Below, one piece after another: positions 32,530 to 41,030 of a stretch of 64,000 nt of DNA. The notes beneath the pieces are model-generated. The model did no database searches, was not told where the DNA came from, and saw only the letters and a list, made by a program, of their open reading frames with translations. Within the stretch, counting starts at the first letter, position 1. The number at the start of each line of letters is the position of its first letter. The DNA lies in assembly GCF_026340095.1 (NCBI RefSeq), contig NZ_JAPEPO010000001.1, positions 8,018,501-8,082,500 of the forward strand. The letters are read 5' to 3'. Made by a program: the position numbers and the translations under genes. This DNA comes from Streptomyces sp. NBC_01446 (GTDB lineage Bacteria > Actinomycetota > Actinomycetes > Streptomycetales > Streptomycetaceae).

Positions 32530-33018
32530 TCACCGCGTCCGGCGCCGCAGGAAGTTCATCGCGGACAGGGTGAGCACGGTTTCGCCGCGCTGGTTGAACA
32601 CCTCGATGTCGGTGTGCACGATCCCGCGGTCGGGCTTGGACCGCGAGGGACGTGCGGAGACCACCGTCGTACGGATCGACAGGCTGTCACCGGGCCGCAC
32701 GGGGCGGGTCCAGCGCAACGCGTCGACGCCGGGAGAGGCGAGGCTCGCGACCTTGCTCACGTAGTGGTCGGCGTACATGCGCATCATCAGGGAGGCGGTG
32801 TGCCAGCCGCTCGCGATCAGCCCCTTGAAGGGGCCCTGCTCCGCGGCCTCGGGATCCGTGTGGATGTCCTGCGGATCGAACTCACCCGCGAACCGGAGGA
32901 TCTCCTCCTCGGCCACCGTGACGCTCCCGAACACATAGCTGGACCCGGGAACGTAGTCCTCGAAGTAGCGTTCGTCGATAGGGGTGTTGAAGTCCGTGCC
33001 GATCGCCGTAGTGGTCAT
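32530..33018 (-). CDS. MaoC/(R)-hydratase-like dehydratase
   Basis: A 162-residue hot-dog-fold protein. The hydratase motif is visible as EFDPQDIHTDPEAA with the Asp and His dyad, and FKGLIASGWHTASLMMRM in the central helix. It would hydrate or dehydrate a 2-enoyl thioester; MaoC-like genes serve fatty-acid, polyhydroxyalkanoate or polyketide metabolism. ATG 33018 lies in the 41 bp after the MFS stop. The context (an MFS exporter upstream, an aminotransferase downstream past a terminator) does not fix a pathway. Confidence 0.88.
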   Translation of the reverse strand: MTTTAIGTDFNTPIDERYFEDYVPGSSYVFGSVTVAEEEILRFAGEFDPQDIHTDPEAAEQGPFKGLIASGWHTASLMMRMYADHYVSKVASLASPGVDALRWTRPVRPGDSLSIRTTVVSARPSRSKPDRGIVHTDIEVFNQRGETVLTLSAMNFLRRRTR

Positions 33019-33059
33019 CGAGGCACGGTAGCCGACCTCCCGGGCCACGACCTCCCGGG

Positions 33060-34508
33060 TCAGGCGGGGGAGCCCGGGGCGGCGACGCGGCGCAGCCCCC
33101 GGTCGAACACCGTCAGGAGCAGGAAGATCGCGCCGGCACCGAGCATGAACCATGCGAGCTGGTGCATCCCGCCGGTGTCGGCGTGCTGCCCGAAAGCGGT
33201 CGCGGAGGCGGCGGAGGCCACCATCGAGCCGAGGTAGATGAACGTGCGGAGCAGTCCGGACGAGGTGCCGATGCGCTCCGGATCGGCCTGGTAGTACACC
33301 GAGTTCTGCAGGGCGAGGCTGTTGAGTCCCTGGGGCACGCCGAAGATCAGGGCGACGGCGAGGAGCAGCCAGATCGGGCTCGTGCCGCCGAGCCTCAACA
33401 GCAGTGTGCAGGCGGCGAGTTGGAAAACGGCTCCGATGAGCAGTTTGCCGCGGATGGCCTGGTGGCGGCCGGTGAGGGTGGAGACGGCGATACCGGTGAG
33501 GAAGATCGGCAGTTGTACGAGGCCGGCCTGGGAGGGCGAGAGCCCGCGGCCCTCCTCGGCCCACTGCGTGAAGCCGTAGAGGAAGGCGTACGAGACCACG
33601 TACGCGACCAGGGCGCGGCCGTAGGTGGTGAGCAGCGGGGTGTTGCCGGCGAGGACCCTGAGGTCGATGAACGGTACGGCGGCGCGCAGTTCACGTACCG
33701 CGAACGCCGCGGCCGCGGCGGCGGCGATGGCGAGCAGGTACCACGTGTCGGCGTGCAGGTTCATCAGGAACAGCAGGAGCGAGAACAGCAGCGCGGCGAA
33801 GAGAGCCATCCCGGGGAGGTCCAGCTCGGACGCGAGAGACCTGCCGCCGGTGCGGCGGGGGCGGGGCTGCGCCGGCAGCCGGCGTGCGCCGAGGATCAGG
33901 GCGGCCGCCGCGAGGGGGATGTTGAGGGCGGACGTGGCGCGCCAGCCGCCCACGTCGATGAGGAGCCCGCCGAGGGAGGGGCCGATGACGGCGATCGTCT
34001 GGCCGGACACCGCGAGGGTGGTGAGGATGGCGCCGGGACTGTCGCGACCGGTCCGTTCCGCCTCGCTGCGCAGCAGGGACATCGAGGCCGGATACCCGGC
34101 GCAGGTGCCGAAGCCGAGCAGCACGCGTGCGGCGATCAGCGAGCCCAGGTCGGGGGCGAGCGTGCCGGCGATGCCCGCGATGCCGACCAGGGACGTGCTG
34201 ATCAGGAAGAGGCGGCGCGGTCCGAAGAGGTCGATGAGCCGTCCGACGACGGGCTGCCCGAGAGCGGTGGCCAGATAGAGCGCCGAGACGAGCCACGCGG
34301 TCTGCGAGGGAGGCGCGCCGAACGCCGCCCCGATGGGGACGAGGGCCACGGCGACGATCGTGGAGTTGATCGGGTTCAGGACCGCGCCGAGGACCATCGG
34401 CGGGATGAGCCTGCGGTCGAAGTGCCGCGCCGGGGCGTCGTGCTCGCCGGGGTCGGACTCTGCCGCCGGTCCGGCGGCCGCCGGTGCGGGTATGTCGGGG
34501 TTGCTCAT
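33060..34508 (-). CDS. MFS transporter (DHA2-like, 14-helix drug/H+ antiporter)
   Basis: A 482-residue major facilitator. A polar N-terminus (about 30 residues) precedes hydrophobic segments; motif A-like region VVGRLIDLFGPRRLF and the motif C-type GQTIAVIGPSLGG are visible, and about 13-14 membrane helices can be counted, typical of DHA2 multidrug exporters. Its ATG 34508 overlaps the stop of an 18-codon ORF, and the promoter contains phased direct repeats, suggesting specific regulation. The substrate is unknown. Confidence 0.9.
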   Translation of the reverse strand: MSNPDIPAPAAAGPAAESDPGEHDAPARHFDRRLIPPMVLGAVLNPINSTIVAVALVPIGAAFGAPPSQTAWLVSALYLATALGQPVVGRLIDLFGPRRLFLISTSLVGIAGIAGTLAPDLGSLIAARVLLGFGTCAGYPASMSLLRSEAERTGRDSPGAILTTLAVSGQTIAVIGPSLGGLLIDVGGWRATSALNIPLAAAALILGARRLPAQPRPRRTGGRSLASELDLPGMALFAALLFSLLLFLMNLHADTWYLLAIAAAAAAAFAVRELRAAVPFIDLRVLAGNTPLLTTYGRALVAYVVSYAFLYGFTQWAEEGRGLSPSQAGLVQLPIFLTGIAVSTLTGRHQAIRGKLLIGAVFQLAACTLLLRLGGTSPIWLLLAVALIFGVPQGLNSLALQNSVYYQADPERIGTSSGLLRTFIYLGSMVASAASATAFGQHADTGGMHQLAWFMLGAGAIFLLLTVFDRGLRRVAAPGSPA

Positions 34509-34561
34509 GGGCGGGTCAGCCCCTGGCGGGTGTGTGGCGCGGTCTCGACGTGCTTGCTCAT
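34505..34561 (-). CDS. 18-residue leader peptide coupled to the MFS transporter
   Basis: ATG 34561 opens MSKHVETAPHTRQGLTRP and stops at TGA 34507-34505, overlapping the MFS start (ATGA). The ribosome site is weak (GTAGAAG). The peptide is basic with two histidines; no family is known. The overlap and location between operator-like repeats and the transporter suggest a translated leader that controls or feeds ribosomes into the MFS gene, but it could be fortuitous. Confidence 0.4.
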   Translation of the reverse strand: MSKHVETAPHTRQGLTRP

Positions 34562-34578
34562 GCTTCTACCGTAGATTC

Positions 34579-34615
34579 GACAGTTTTGCCTGTCCAGTTT
34601 GAGCTGAGCAGTTTT
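34579..34615. repeat. Three phased CAGTTT direct repeats and an inverted repeat in the MFS promoter
   Basis: CAGTTTT begins at 34581, CAGTTTG at 34595 and CAGTTTT at 34609, exactly 14 bp apart. GACAG-TTTTGC-CTGTC at 34579-34594 forms a perfect inverted repeat over the first two. They lie just before the 18-codon leader and MFS gene on the reverse strand, where a repressor or activator would bind. Confidence 0.6.
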
Positions 34616-34809
34616 ACTTCCCTTTTGGGTGGTCGGAGGTAGTCCGCGTCCTGTGGGCGGGTGTGGGAACACCTGACTGGCACATCCGCGCCGGGGGAGT
34701 GGCGCGCTGGGTACGCACGGTATTCGCACAGGTCGCAGGGGTGTGGTGGGTGCCGGTGAGCCGTCCGTGTGACCGGGCACCGACGTCACTCGGGTATAAA
34801 ATTTCCCTT

Positions 34810-36033
34810 GTGAGATTCCGGCGATGGTCGATGGATCGCCTCTTCGAGCGGCCGTCGGGCCGCGGTCTGGTGGCTGTTCCGCTCGGTCTGATCGTGGTGA
34901 TCACCCTGGTGGACCTCCACTCACCGACAGATGTCCACCTCGGCCCGCTGCTCGTCATCGCACCGGCCCTGACCGCCTCCATCGCCGGCGCCAGGCTGAC
35001 CGCCCTGGTCGGGCTCCTGGCCGTGGGCGCTCAGGTCCTGATAGCGGTGCTGCACGGCGGTCTCACCACCTCGAACCACATCTCGCAGATGATCGCCATC
35101 ACCCTCCTCTCCGCGCTGATCGTGCTCTTCGCCCGCGCGCGCGACCGGCGCAGTCGCGAGCTGAACCGGGTGCGGTCGGTGTCCGAAGCGGCGCAGCGGG
35201 TGCTCCTGAGACCGCCGCCCCGCAGGGTCGGTCCGCTGCGCGTGGCCTGGCTGTACCTGGCCGCGGGGGACGAGGCCAAGATCGGGGGCGACCTGTTGGC
35301 GGTCGCCCGCGCCGCTCACCCCAGCACCCGCGCGGTCATCGGAGACGTACGCGGCAAGGGCCTCGCCTCCATCGGTGAGGCGTCGGTCGTGCTCGGGGCG
35401 TTCCGCGAGGGCGCTCACCGCCACGCTCTGCTGCCCGACTTGGTGGCGGCCATGGACGACAGCGTCACCCGGAACCTGGAGGAGGTCGCCGACACCGAGC
35501 ACGACGCCGGAGAGCACTTCGTCACCGCCCTCGTGCTCGACATCCCGGACGAGGGCGGTCACGCGGAGATGGTGACCTGCGGCCATCCACCGCCGCTGCT
35601 GGTGCGCGAGCACCAGGTCACGGAGCTGACCACACGCAACTCCGCGCCACCCCTGGGCATGGGTGTACTGCCCGACGCCCCGCTCCGTGCCGACCGCTTC
35701 GCCTTCACGGCCGGCGACTACCTCGTCCTGTACACCGACGGCGTCATCGAGGCCCGCTCGCCCACCGGCGCCTTCTACCCGCTCGCCGAGCGGCTCGCCT
35801 CCTTCCCGTCCCTTCCCGGCGGCGGCCCCGACTCCCTTTTGCACCACATTCACCGCGACCTGCTCGCCCACGCCGACGGGCAGCTCAACGACGACGTCGC
35901 GCTCCTCGTCATCGAACGCGTACCCACCCGCCACCTGCTCCGCCCGCTTCTCGACGGCCACCCCATGACGGACCGGGCCGGCGCACACCCCGACGGAGCG
36001 CCGCCGTCGACGGCGGGCGAACGTGGGATCTGA
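34810..36033 (+). CDS. Membrane-anchored PP2C (SpoIIE-type) protein phosphatase
   Basis: A 407-residue protein with about three membrane helices in residues 18-110 (LVAVPLGLIVVITLVDLH; LLVIAPALTASIAGARLTAL; IAITLLSALIVLFARARD) and a cytosolic PP2C/SpoIIE domain from about 150. Metal-binding aspartates occur in IGGDLLAVAR, AVIGDVRGKGL, LYTDGVIEARS and LNDDVALLVIE. Such phosphatases dephosphorylate anti-anti-sigma proteins and so activate SigB-type sigma factors. GTG 34810 follows an AT-rich TATAAAAT at 34795 within the last bases, so the transcript may be nearly leaderless; ATG 34831 is another possible start. Confidence 0.87.
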   Translation: MRFRRWSMDRLFERPSGRGLVAVPLGLIVVITLVDLHSPTDVHLGPLLVIAPALTASIAGARLTALVGLLAVGAQVLIAVLHGGLTTSNHISQMIAITLLSALIVLFARARDRRSRELNRVRSVSEAAQRVLLRPPPRRVGPLRVAWLYLAAGDEAKIGGDLLAVARAAHPSTRAVIGDVRGKGLASIGEASVVLGAFREGAHRHALLPDLVAAMDDSVTRNLEEVADTEHDAGEHFVTALVLDIPDEGGHAEMVTCGHPPPLLVREHQVTELTTRNSAPPLGMGVLPDAPLRADRFAFTAGDYLVLYTDGVIEARSPTGAFYPLAERLASFPSLPGGGPDSLLHHIHRDLLAHADGQLNDDVALLVIERVPTRHLLRPLLDGHPMTDRAGAHPDGAPPSTAGERGI

Positions 36034-36076
36034 ACGGTCCCGGGACGGCCACGACCACCAGGCACCGGACTTCCGC

Positions 36077-36105
36077 CCTGGACCTGGGCCTGGCCTGGAC
36101 CTGGC
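36077..36105. repeat. Short direct repeat CCTGGACCTGG
   Basis: CCTGGACCTGGG at 36077-36088 and CCTGGACCTGGC at 36094-36105 lie 17 bp apart in the gap between convergent PP2C and MFS genes. It is probably low-complexity GC sequence, possibly part of a terminator; no clear stem is seen. Confidence 0.3.
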
Positions 36106-36132
36106 CCGGACCGCCGGTGAGCCGGCGTGTCA

Positions 36133-37377
36133 TCAGGTGGCCGAGCACGAGTCCGCGGCGGGTGCGCAGCTGTCGGGCTGTGCGTGGGGCAGTCGGCGTA
36201 CGGCTCTGGAGGCCAGGGGTATCAGCATGGCCGCGGCGGAGACGGCGCCGGCGACCGCGGTCACCCGGAACGCGCCGAACGCCTCGGCCAGCGGGCCCAC
36301 GCAGAGCTGCCCGACCGGAATCGCGACATACGACAGCAGGTCGTCGTAGGACGAGACACGCGACAGCACATGAGCGGGGACGTGCTCCTGGAGCGAGGTG
36401 TCCCACGCGACCGCGGTGACGGAGGAACCCAGCCCCGCGACGAACGCCGCCGCGATCAGCCACGGGGCGTGCACCTGCGCCCCCAGCGCGATCAGGGGCA
36501 GCGCGCCCAGCACCCCGGCCAGCTGCCCGAACCGCAGCAGATGTCGCACCATCAGCCGGTACATCAGCAGACTCGACGCCAGCATGCCGACGCCGCGCAC
36601 ACTCAGGACGAACCCCCAGGTCGTCTCGCCGCTGAGCTGCCGGGTGAGCTGGGGGCCGAGGATCTGCCACGTACCGGTCTGGACGAGGTTCAGCAGGCAG
36701 AAGGACAGCGTGCCGACCCACACCCACCGGATCGCACGGAACGCCCTCCAGCCGTCGCGGATGTCGGCCGACACCGTGTTTCGCTGTAACGCCTCCGAGG
36801 CGCCGGTGAGGAACAGCCGCGCGAGGAATCCGGCCGCGACGAGATACGTGAACGCGTCGAACGCGATGGCGGGCCCGCTCCCGACCGTCACGACCAGCAC
36901 GCCCGACAGGCTCGGACCGAGGATCTTCGTCGCGTTACCGGCGGAACCCAGGAGGGAATTCGCCTGCCGCAGAGAGGACTTGGCCACGAGCTGAGGGACG
37001 ATGCCGCGCAGCGCCGGGGTCGTGAAGGCGGCGAGCGCGCCGTTGAGGAACTCGAGGGCGGCCACCAGCGGCAGCGAGTAGCGCCCGGTCAGCAGGAGCG
37101 CGGCGACGGCGCCCTGCGTGAACGCCGCCCCCAGATGGGCGGTCACCAGGACGGTCCGGCGCGGGAACCGGTCGGCGACGGCGCCGCCCACGAGCAGGAA
37201 CGCGAGCAGCGGAAGCATGTGGGCGGCGAGGACGACACCGAGGTCGTGACCGCTGCCCGAGGAGTCGAGGACGGCGAAGGCGAGCGCCACCGGAGCCATC
37301 GAGCTGCCGAGCAGGGACACCAGACGTCCGGCGAAGAACGAGCGGAACGCGGCCTGTTGGAGGAGGGAGGAACGCAC
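36133..37377 (-). CDS. MFS transporter (EntS/MDR-like)
   Basis: A 414-residue 12-helix exporter. The motif A-like loop VGGAVADRFPRRTVLV, the start FRSFFAGRLVSLLGSSM, and the late GLGSSVTAVAWDTSLQEHVP segment match MDR-type MFS proteins related to enterobactin exporter EntS. It is divergent from the DUF5937/ArsR-type regulator with 58 bp between starts, so that protein is the probable controller. An AACGTT in the gap (37413) does not show the symmetric flanks of the operators in the 50-60 kb region. The substrate is unknown. Confidence 0.9.
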   Translation of the reverse strand: MRSSLLQQAAFRSFFAGRLVSLLGSSMAPVALAFAVLDSSGSGHDLGVVLAAHMLPLLAFLLVGGAVADRFPRRTVLVTAHLGAAFTQGAVAALLLTGRYSLPLVAALEFLNGALAAFTTPALRGIVPQLVAKSSLRQANSLLGSAGNATKILGPSLSGVLVVTVGSGPAIAFDAFTYLVAAGFLARLFLTGASEALQRNTVSADIRDGWRAFRAIRWVWVGTLSFCLLNLVQTGTWQILGPQLTRQLSGETTWGFVLSVRGVGMLASSLLMYRLMVRHLLRFGQLAGVLGALPLIALGAQVHAPWLIAAAFVAGLGSSVTAVAWDTSLQEHVPAHVLSRVSSYDDLLSYVAIPVGQLCVGPLAEAFGAFRVTAVAGAVSAAAMLIPLASRAVRRLPHAQPDSCAPAADSCSAT

Positions 37378-37435
37378 CGGCCCGAGTGTGGGGAGCGGTG
37401 GGCGCGCACGCTAACGTTTCGGCAGGAGGCGAAAG

Positions 37436-38425
37436 ATGGTGCTGCTGCGGTTGAGCTCGATGGCCCTGTCACAGTCCCGGTTCGCGCTGTCCCCGAGCGC
37501 CGAGACGCTGGGGTCGATGAGCGTCCTGACGAAGCCCTGCTCCGACCCGTGGCTCACCCCCTGGTACACCCGCCACCACGACGCCTTCCATGCCGCGCTC
37601 GACGCGGACCCGTTCGCGAGGGGCCTCGTCGAGCTGATCTGCTCGACCAAGTACCTCCCCGGGTACGTGAGCCGCCCGCCGTCCGGCGGAATGCGCACCG
37701 CGCTCGCCGATGAACTGAAGGCCGTCGCCGCGGCCCGTGACGACGACATACGCGCGGACCTCGACGCGGCGGTGGCCCGCAGCTGGAAGCGGCACGACCT
37801 GGGGTGGCTGACCGGGCACGGGTGGGGAGCCCGGACCGCCGACCTCTTCCGGCAGGTGTGGACGACGCATGTGTCGCCGGACTGGCCGCGCCGCCGCGCC
37901 CTGTTGGAGCGGGACGTCACATACCGGGCGGGGCTGCTCGCCGCGTACGGCTGGCCCAGAGCCCTCCAGCACATGAACCGGCGCAGTGCCTGGGTAGGCG
38001 CCGACGGGATCCGCTTCAGTGACCAGCCAGGTCCTGACCGCATCGTCGGCGAGGGCGGAATGCTGTTCGTCCCGGTCTGCGTGACCAGCGGCACCTGGCT
38101 GGCCGAGGCGCCTCCCGACCGGTACGCACTGGTGTACCCGGCCCGCGGTACGGCAGAGCGGACCGGGCGGGCGCGGGCGCCGCGGGCTCTCGACCGGCTG
38201 ATCGGCAGCGGCCGAGCCGCCCTCCTCCACGAACTCGAACGCCCGGCGACCAGCAGCGAACTCGCCGCGCACCTGGGCCAGTCGCTCGGCACCGTCGGCG
38301 GTCACCTGGCCGTCCTGCGCGGTGCGGACATGGTCGTCGGTACGAGAGTGGGGCGACGCGTGGTCTACCGGCGCACGGAGGCGGGGGACCGCCTCGCCGG
38401 TCGTGCGGACTCTCCGGATGACTGA
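37436..38425 (+). CDS. ArsR-type HTH regulator with N-terminal DUF5937-like domain
   Basis: A 329-residue regulator. Residues 1-230 (LSSMALSQSRFALSPSAETL; DPWLTPWYTRHH) resemble the actinobacterial DUF5937 effector domain; 245-320 is an ArsR-like winged helix (IGSGRAALLHELERPATSSE LAAHLGQSLGTVGGHLAVLR; RRVVYRRTEAGDRL). The ATG at 37436 has AGGAGG upstream. It is divergent from the EntS-like MFS exporter and probably represses it. No cysteine-rich metal site is seen, so the ligand is likely organic. A small ORF overlaps its 3' end. Confidence 0.87.
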   Translation: MVLLRLSSMALSQSRFALSPSAETLGSMSVLTKPCSDPWLTPWYTRHHDAFHAALDADPFARGLVELICSTKYLPGYVSRPPSGGMRTALADELKAVAAARDDDIRADLDAAVARSWKRHDLGWLTGHGWGARTADLFRQVWTTHVSPDWPRRRALLERDVTYRAGLLAAYGWPRALQHMNRRSAWVGADGIRFSDQPGPDRIVGEGGMLFVPVCVTSGTWLAEAPPDRYALVYPARGTAERTGRARAPRALDRLIGSGRAALLHELERPATSSELAAHLGQSLGTVGGHLAVLRGADMVVGTRVGRRVVYRRTEAGDRLAGRADSPDD

Positions 38426-38585
38426 CCACGGGATCGACGAGCCGATCGACGAAGACGGAGCAGTCGACGAGGCCATGATCCGACGCGCCGGCGGGTGGGC
38501 CAGGTGGGCCGTCCTGTCGGCCCTGTCCCTGTTCGCGATCGGCCAAGCAGGAGAACGGGCTCTGCCCGGCGGCAAGCCCGCGTGA
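38418..38585 (+). CDS. Small membrane-associated hypothetical protein (55 aa)
   Basis: ATG 38418 starts 8 bp before the regulator's stop and reads MTDHGIDEPIDEDGAVDEAM, then IRRAGGWARWAVLSALSLFA, then IGQAGERALPGGKPA. It has an acidic N-terminus and one possible membrane helix. The overlap suggests coupling to the regulator gene. No homologue is recognised; the evidence is position and composition only. Confidence 0.4.
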   Translation: MTDHGIDEPIDEDGAVDEAMIRRAGGWARWAVLSALSLFAIGQAGERALPGGKPA

Positions 38586-38649
38586 GGGCGGGCCGGCCGG
38601 CTGACCCTCGACCGCGTACTCGCCTCGCGCCGAACGCGACACGTTCGCC

Positions 38650-38677
38650 GGTGCTCGGTGCTCGGTGCTCGGTGCTC
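38650..38677. repeat. Four tandem 7-bp GGTGCTC repeats
   Basis: GGTGCTC is repeated four times without gap at 38650-38677 in the 174-bp spacer between the small ORF and the coiled-coil protein. It looks like slipped-strand expansion; copy number may vary between strains. Confidence 0.8.
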
Positions 38678-38759
38678 GGCGCAACGGCGCGGTGGCGGGC
38701 GGACCACGGTGACCGGCGCGTCTCGGCCGCCTGCGCTGCCCGCAGGGCAGAGTGGGCAT

Positions 38760-39650
38760 GTGGATGCAGATGATGTCGCCGAGGATCTCTACCGCCTGCC
38801 GCCCGTCCAGTTCACGGCCGCGCGCAACGCGCAGGCCGTCGAGGCGAAACGCGCCGGTGACGCGGCCGCCGCGCGCCGGATTGCTGCCTTCCACAAGCCG
38901 ACTCTCGCCGCCTGGGTGTCGAACCTGCTGGCGCGGCAGAAGGAGGAGGCGGGGCAGTTCCTCGAGCTCGCACAGGCGCTGCGGGAAGCACATCGTACGC
39001 TCGACCCGGAGCAGTTCCGGACCCTCAGTCACCAGCAGCACGTAGTGATCGCGGGCCTCGCGCGACAGGCGGGTGGTCTCGCCCGGCAGGCCGGCCAGCC
39101 GGTGAGCCCGAGCGTTCTGCACGAGGTCGAACAGATCCTCCACGCGGCGCTGGCCGACCCGGAGGTCGCAGAGCAGTGGGCCACCGGCAGGCTCACGAAG
39201 GTCCCCGCCGTGTCCACGGACTTCCCCGGTACGTCGCCTCTCGCGCAGGTGCCGAAGAAGGACGCAAGGCCCGAAAAGCCCACCCCGGCTCCCGCAAGCA
39301 GAAAGGCCCCCGACGCCGCCGAGGAGAAGCGCCGCGCCCGCCTCAAGGAGGCGATGAAGGCGGCCACCGAGGCCGCGGCCGAGGCGAGCCGCCGCGACGA
39401 CGAGGTGCGCCGGGCCGAGGAGGAGCACGAACAGGCCACCGCCCGCCGGTCCGCGGCGGACGAACGCGTCGCACTCCTGACGGCTCAGCTCGGCGAGGCC
39501 GAGGAGGAGCGGCGCACCGCTGCCGAGGCGGCGGACGAGGCGTCCGTACGCGTCCGGGACGCCGCACGCGAACAAAAGGCCGCCCAGCGGAACTCGGCGA
39601 GGACGTCCCAGGTCGTCGAGCGGCTCTCCGGAGGTGATTCCGGCCGCTGA
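38760..39650 (+). CDS. Hypothetical coiled-coil protein
   Basis: A 296-residue protein. Its N-terminus (DVAEDLYRLPPVQFTAARNA; KPTLAAWVSNLLARQKEE) is a conserved actinobacterial signature without known function. A helical middle precedes a Pro/Lys linker near 175-200 and a long charged C-terminal coiled coil (about 205-285; RRARLKEAMKAATEAAAEAS, EERRTAAEAADEASVRVRD). The GTG at 38760 is chosen for where the conserved sequence starts; the ribosome site is weak. It may be a structural or nucleoid-linked protein, but nothing specific supports that. A P450 gene follows after 120 bp. Confidence 0.75.
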   Translation: MDADDVAEDLYRLPPVQFTAARNAQAVEAKRAGDAAAARRIAAFHKPTLAAWVSNLLARQKEEAGQFLELAQALREAHRTLDPEQFRTLSHQQHVVIAGLARQAGGLARQAGQPVSPSVLHEVEQILHAALADPEVAEQWATGRLTKVPAVSTDFPGTSPLAQVPKKDARPEKPTPAPASRKAPDAAEEKRRARLKEAMKAATEAAAEASRRDDEVRRAEEEHEQATARRSAADERVALLTAQLGEAEEERRTAAEAADEASVRVRDAAREQKAAQRNSARTSQVVERLSGGDSGR

Positions 39651-39770
39651 GCGTGAGGCTCACCCTCGTGTCACGAACTGGTCACGCCGCCCATCCGTAC
39701 CCATGTTCTATTGGATGCTGGCGACCGAGATCACGTCAGGGGACACGTGCTCGCGAAACGGAGTGAGGAC

Positions 39771-41003
39771 ATGACCGATCCGGCCGCCGCACCAGTGGAA
39801 CTGACCCACGCTCAGATCGACGAGGCGTCGCACGGCCACGGCGTACCGCTGGTGCGGGTGACGCTCCCGGGGACCACGACCCCCGTGTGGCTGGCCACGC
39901 GCTACGACGTGGTGAAGGCGGCGCTCGGCGACACCCGTTTCGTGCGGGACCTGGCGAGGGTTCCGGGTGCGCGGGGCAGAGGTGTGGGCGCGGAACTGCT
40001 CGACGGCTCGGGGCTGCCGCCGGAGTACCGGCAGTACCTGGAGATCCTCGTGATGGTCGACGGGCCCGAGCACACCCGCCTGCGCACGCACGTGATGCGG
40101 GCCTTCGCGCCGCGCCGGATCTCCGCGCTGCGTCCGCGCATCGAGCGCATCGTCCAGGACGTGACCGGTGAACTCGCCGCAAAGGGCGACCAGTTCGATC
40201 TCCTGAGTGCCTTTGCCTACCCGGTCATGACGGACGTCATCTGCGAGATCATCGGCGTGGACGCGGCCGACCGGCCGAAGGTGAGCGGCTGGATCCGGGA
40301 CTACGAGTCCGGTGAGCCGGACCGGTTCCTGCCCGGCATCGACCACCTCGCCGAGTACATCGGCGAACTGCTCGACCTCCGTGGCCCGGCGCCCAGGGAG
40401 GACCTGGTCTCCGATCTGCTGCGCTCCAGCGCGGTGGCGGCCGAGGGGCAGCGCCTCACGCGCCAGGAGATGATCGCGCTCGTCTTCCTGCTGATCAACA
40501 CGGGGATCGCACCGCCCGCCTTCTTCATCACCGACGCGGTCCTCACTCTCCTCGACCACCCGCAGGAGGCGGCCCGGCTGCGGGCGGAGCGCGACCTACT
40601 GCCGCGCGCCGTACAGGAGTTGCTCCGTCACGTGTCCGCGGTGCGGGTCGGCGCCACCCTGTACGCCACCGAGGACGTGCGACTCGGCGGCGTCCTGGTA
40701 CGCCAGGGGGAGGGCGTCACGAGCGGTCTGCTCGCCGCCAACCGCGACCCGGGAACCTTCGACGACGCCACGCGGCTCGACCTCGCACGCGAGGCGGCGC
40801 GCGGGGCCGGGCACATCGCCTACGGGCACGGCGCGCACCGCTGCATCGGAGCCGCGCTCGCCAACCTCCAGACCGAGGTGATCATCGACGAGCTGTTCCT
40901 GCGGCGCGACAGCCTCAAGCTGGCCGTCGACCGGGACGCCGTCGAGCGCGTCGGTTTCGCGGGCGACGGCACCTACCCGATCGCGCTGCCGGTCCGCATC
41001 TAG
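39771..41003 (+). CDS. Cytochrome P450 with noncanonical I-helix
   Basis: A 410-residue P450. The heme motif is YGHGAHRCIG with Cys358 as axial ligand (Tyr351 where most have Phe), and the K-helix ExxR is E283-L-L-R286. The I-helix, which normally has an (A/G)-G-x-(D/E)-T-T acid-alcohol pair for O2 activation, here reads L-I-N-T-G-I-A-P-P-A at 241-250: the acid is Ala247 and the threonines are prolines. Oxygen activation therefore probably differs from standard P450s. Neighbours (a coiled-coil protein, a lipoprotein) give no redox partner or pathway. The start at 39771 follows GAGTGAGGAC; a longer frame from 39711 is less likely. Confidence 0.93.
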   Translation: MTDPAAAPVELTHAQIDEASHGHGVPLVRVTLPGTTTPVWLATRYDVVKAALGDTRFVRDLARVPGARGRGVGAELLDGSGLPPEYRQYLEILVMVDGPEHTRLRTHVMRAFAPRRISALRPRIERIVQDVTGELAAKGDQFDLLSAFAYPVMTDVICEIIGVDAADRPKVSGWIRDYESGEPDRFLPGIDHLAEYIGELLDLRGPAPREDLVSDLLRSSAVAAEGQRLTRQEMIALVFLLINTGIAPPAFFITDAVLTLLDHPQEAARLRAERDLLPRAVQELLRHVSAVRVGATLYATEDVRLGGVLVRQGEGVTSGLLAANRDPGTFDDATRLDLAREAARGAGHIAYGHGAHRCIGAALANLQTEVIIDELFLRRDSLKLAVDRDAVERVGFAGDGTYPIALPVRI

Positions 41004-41030
41004 GGTCGGACGCGCACGGGCAGGGCCCGG

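Noticed and set aside
37413..37418. AACGTT between the MFS and ArsR-type genes
   Set aside because: Flanking bases do not match the six glycan-locus sites; probably chance.
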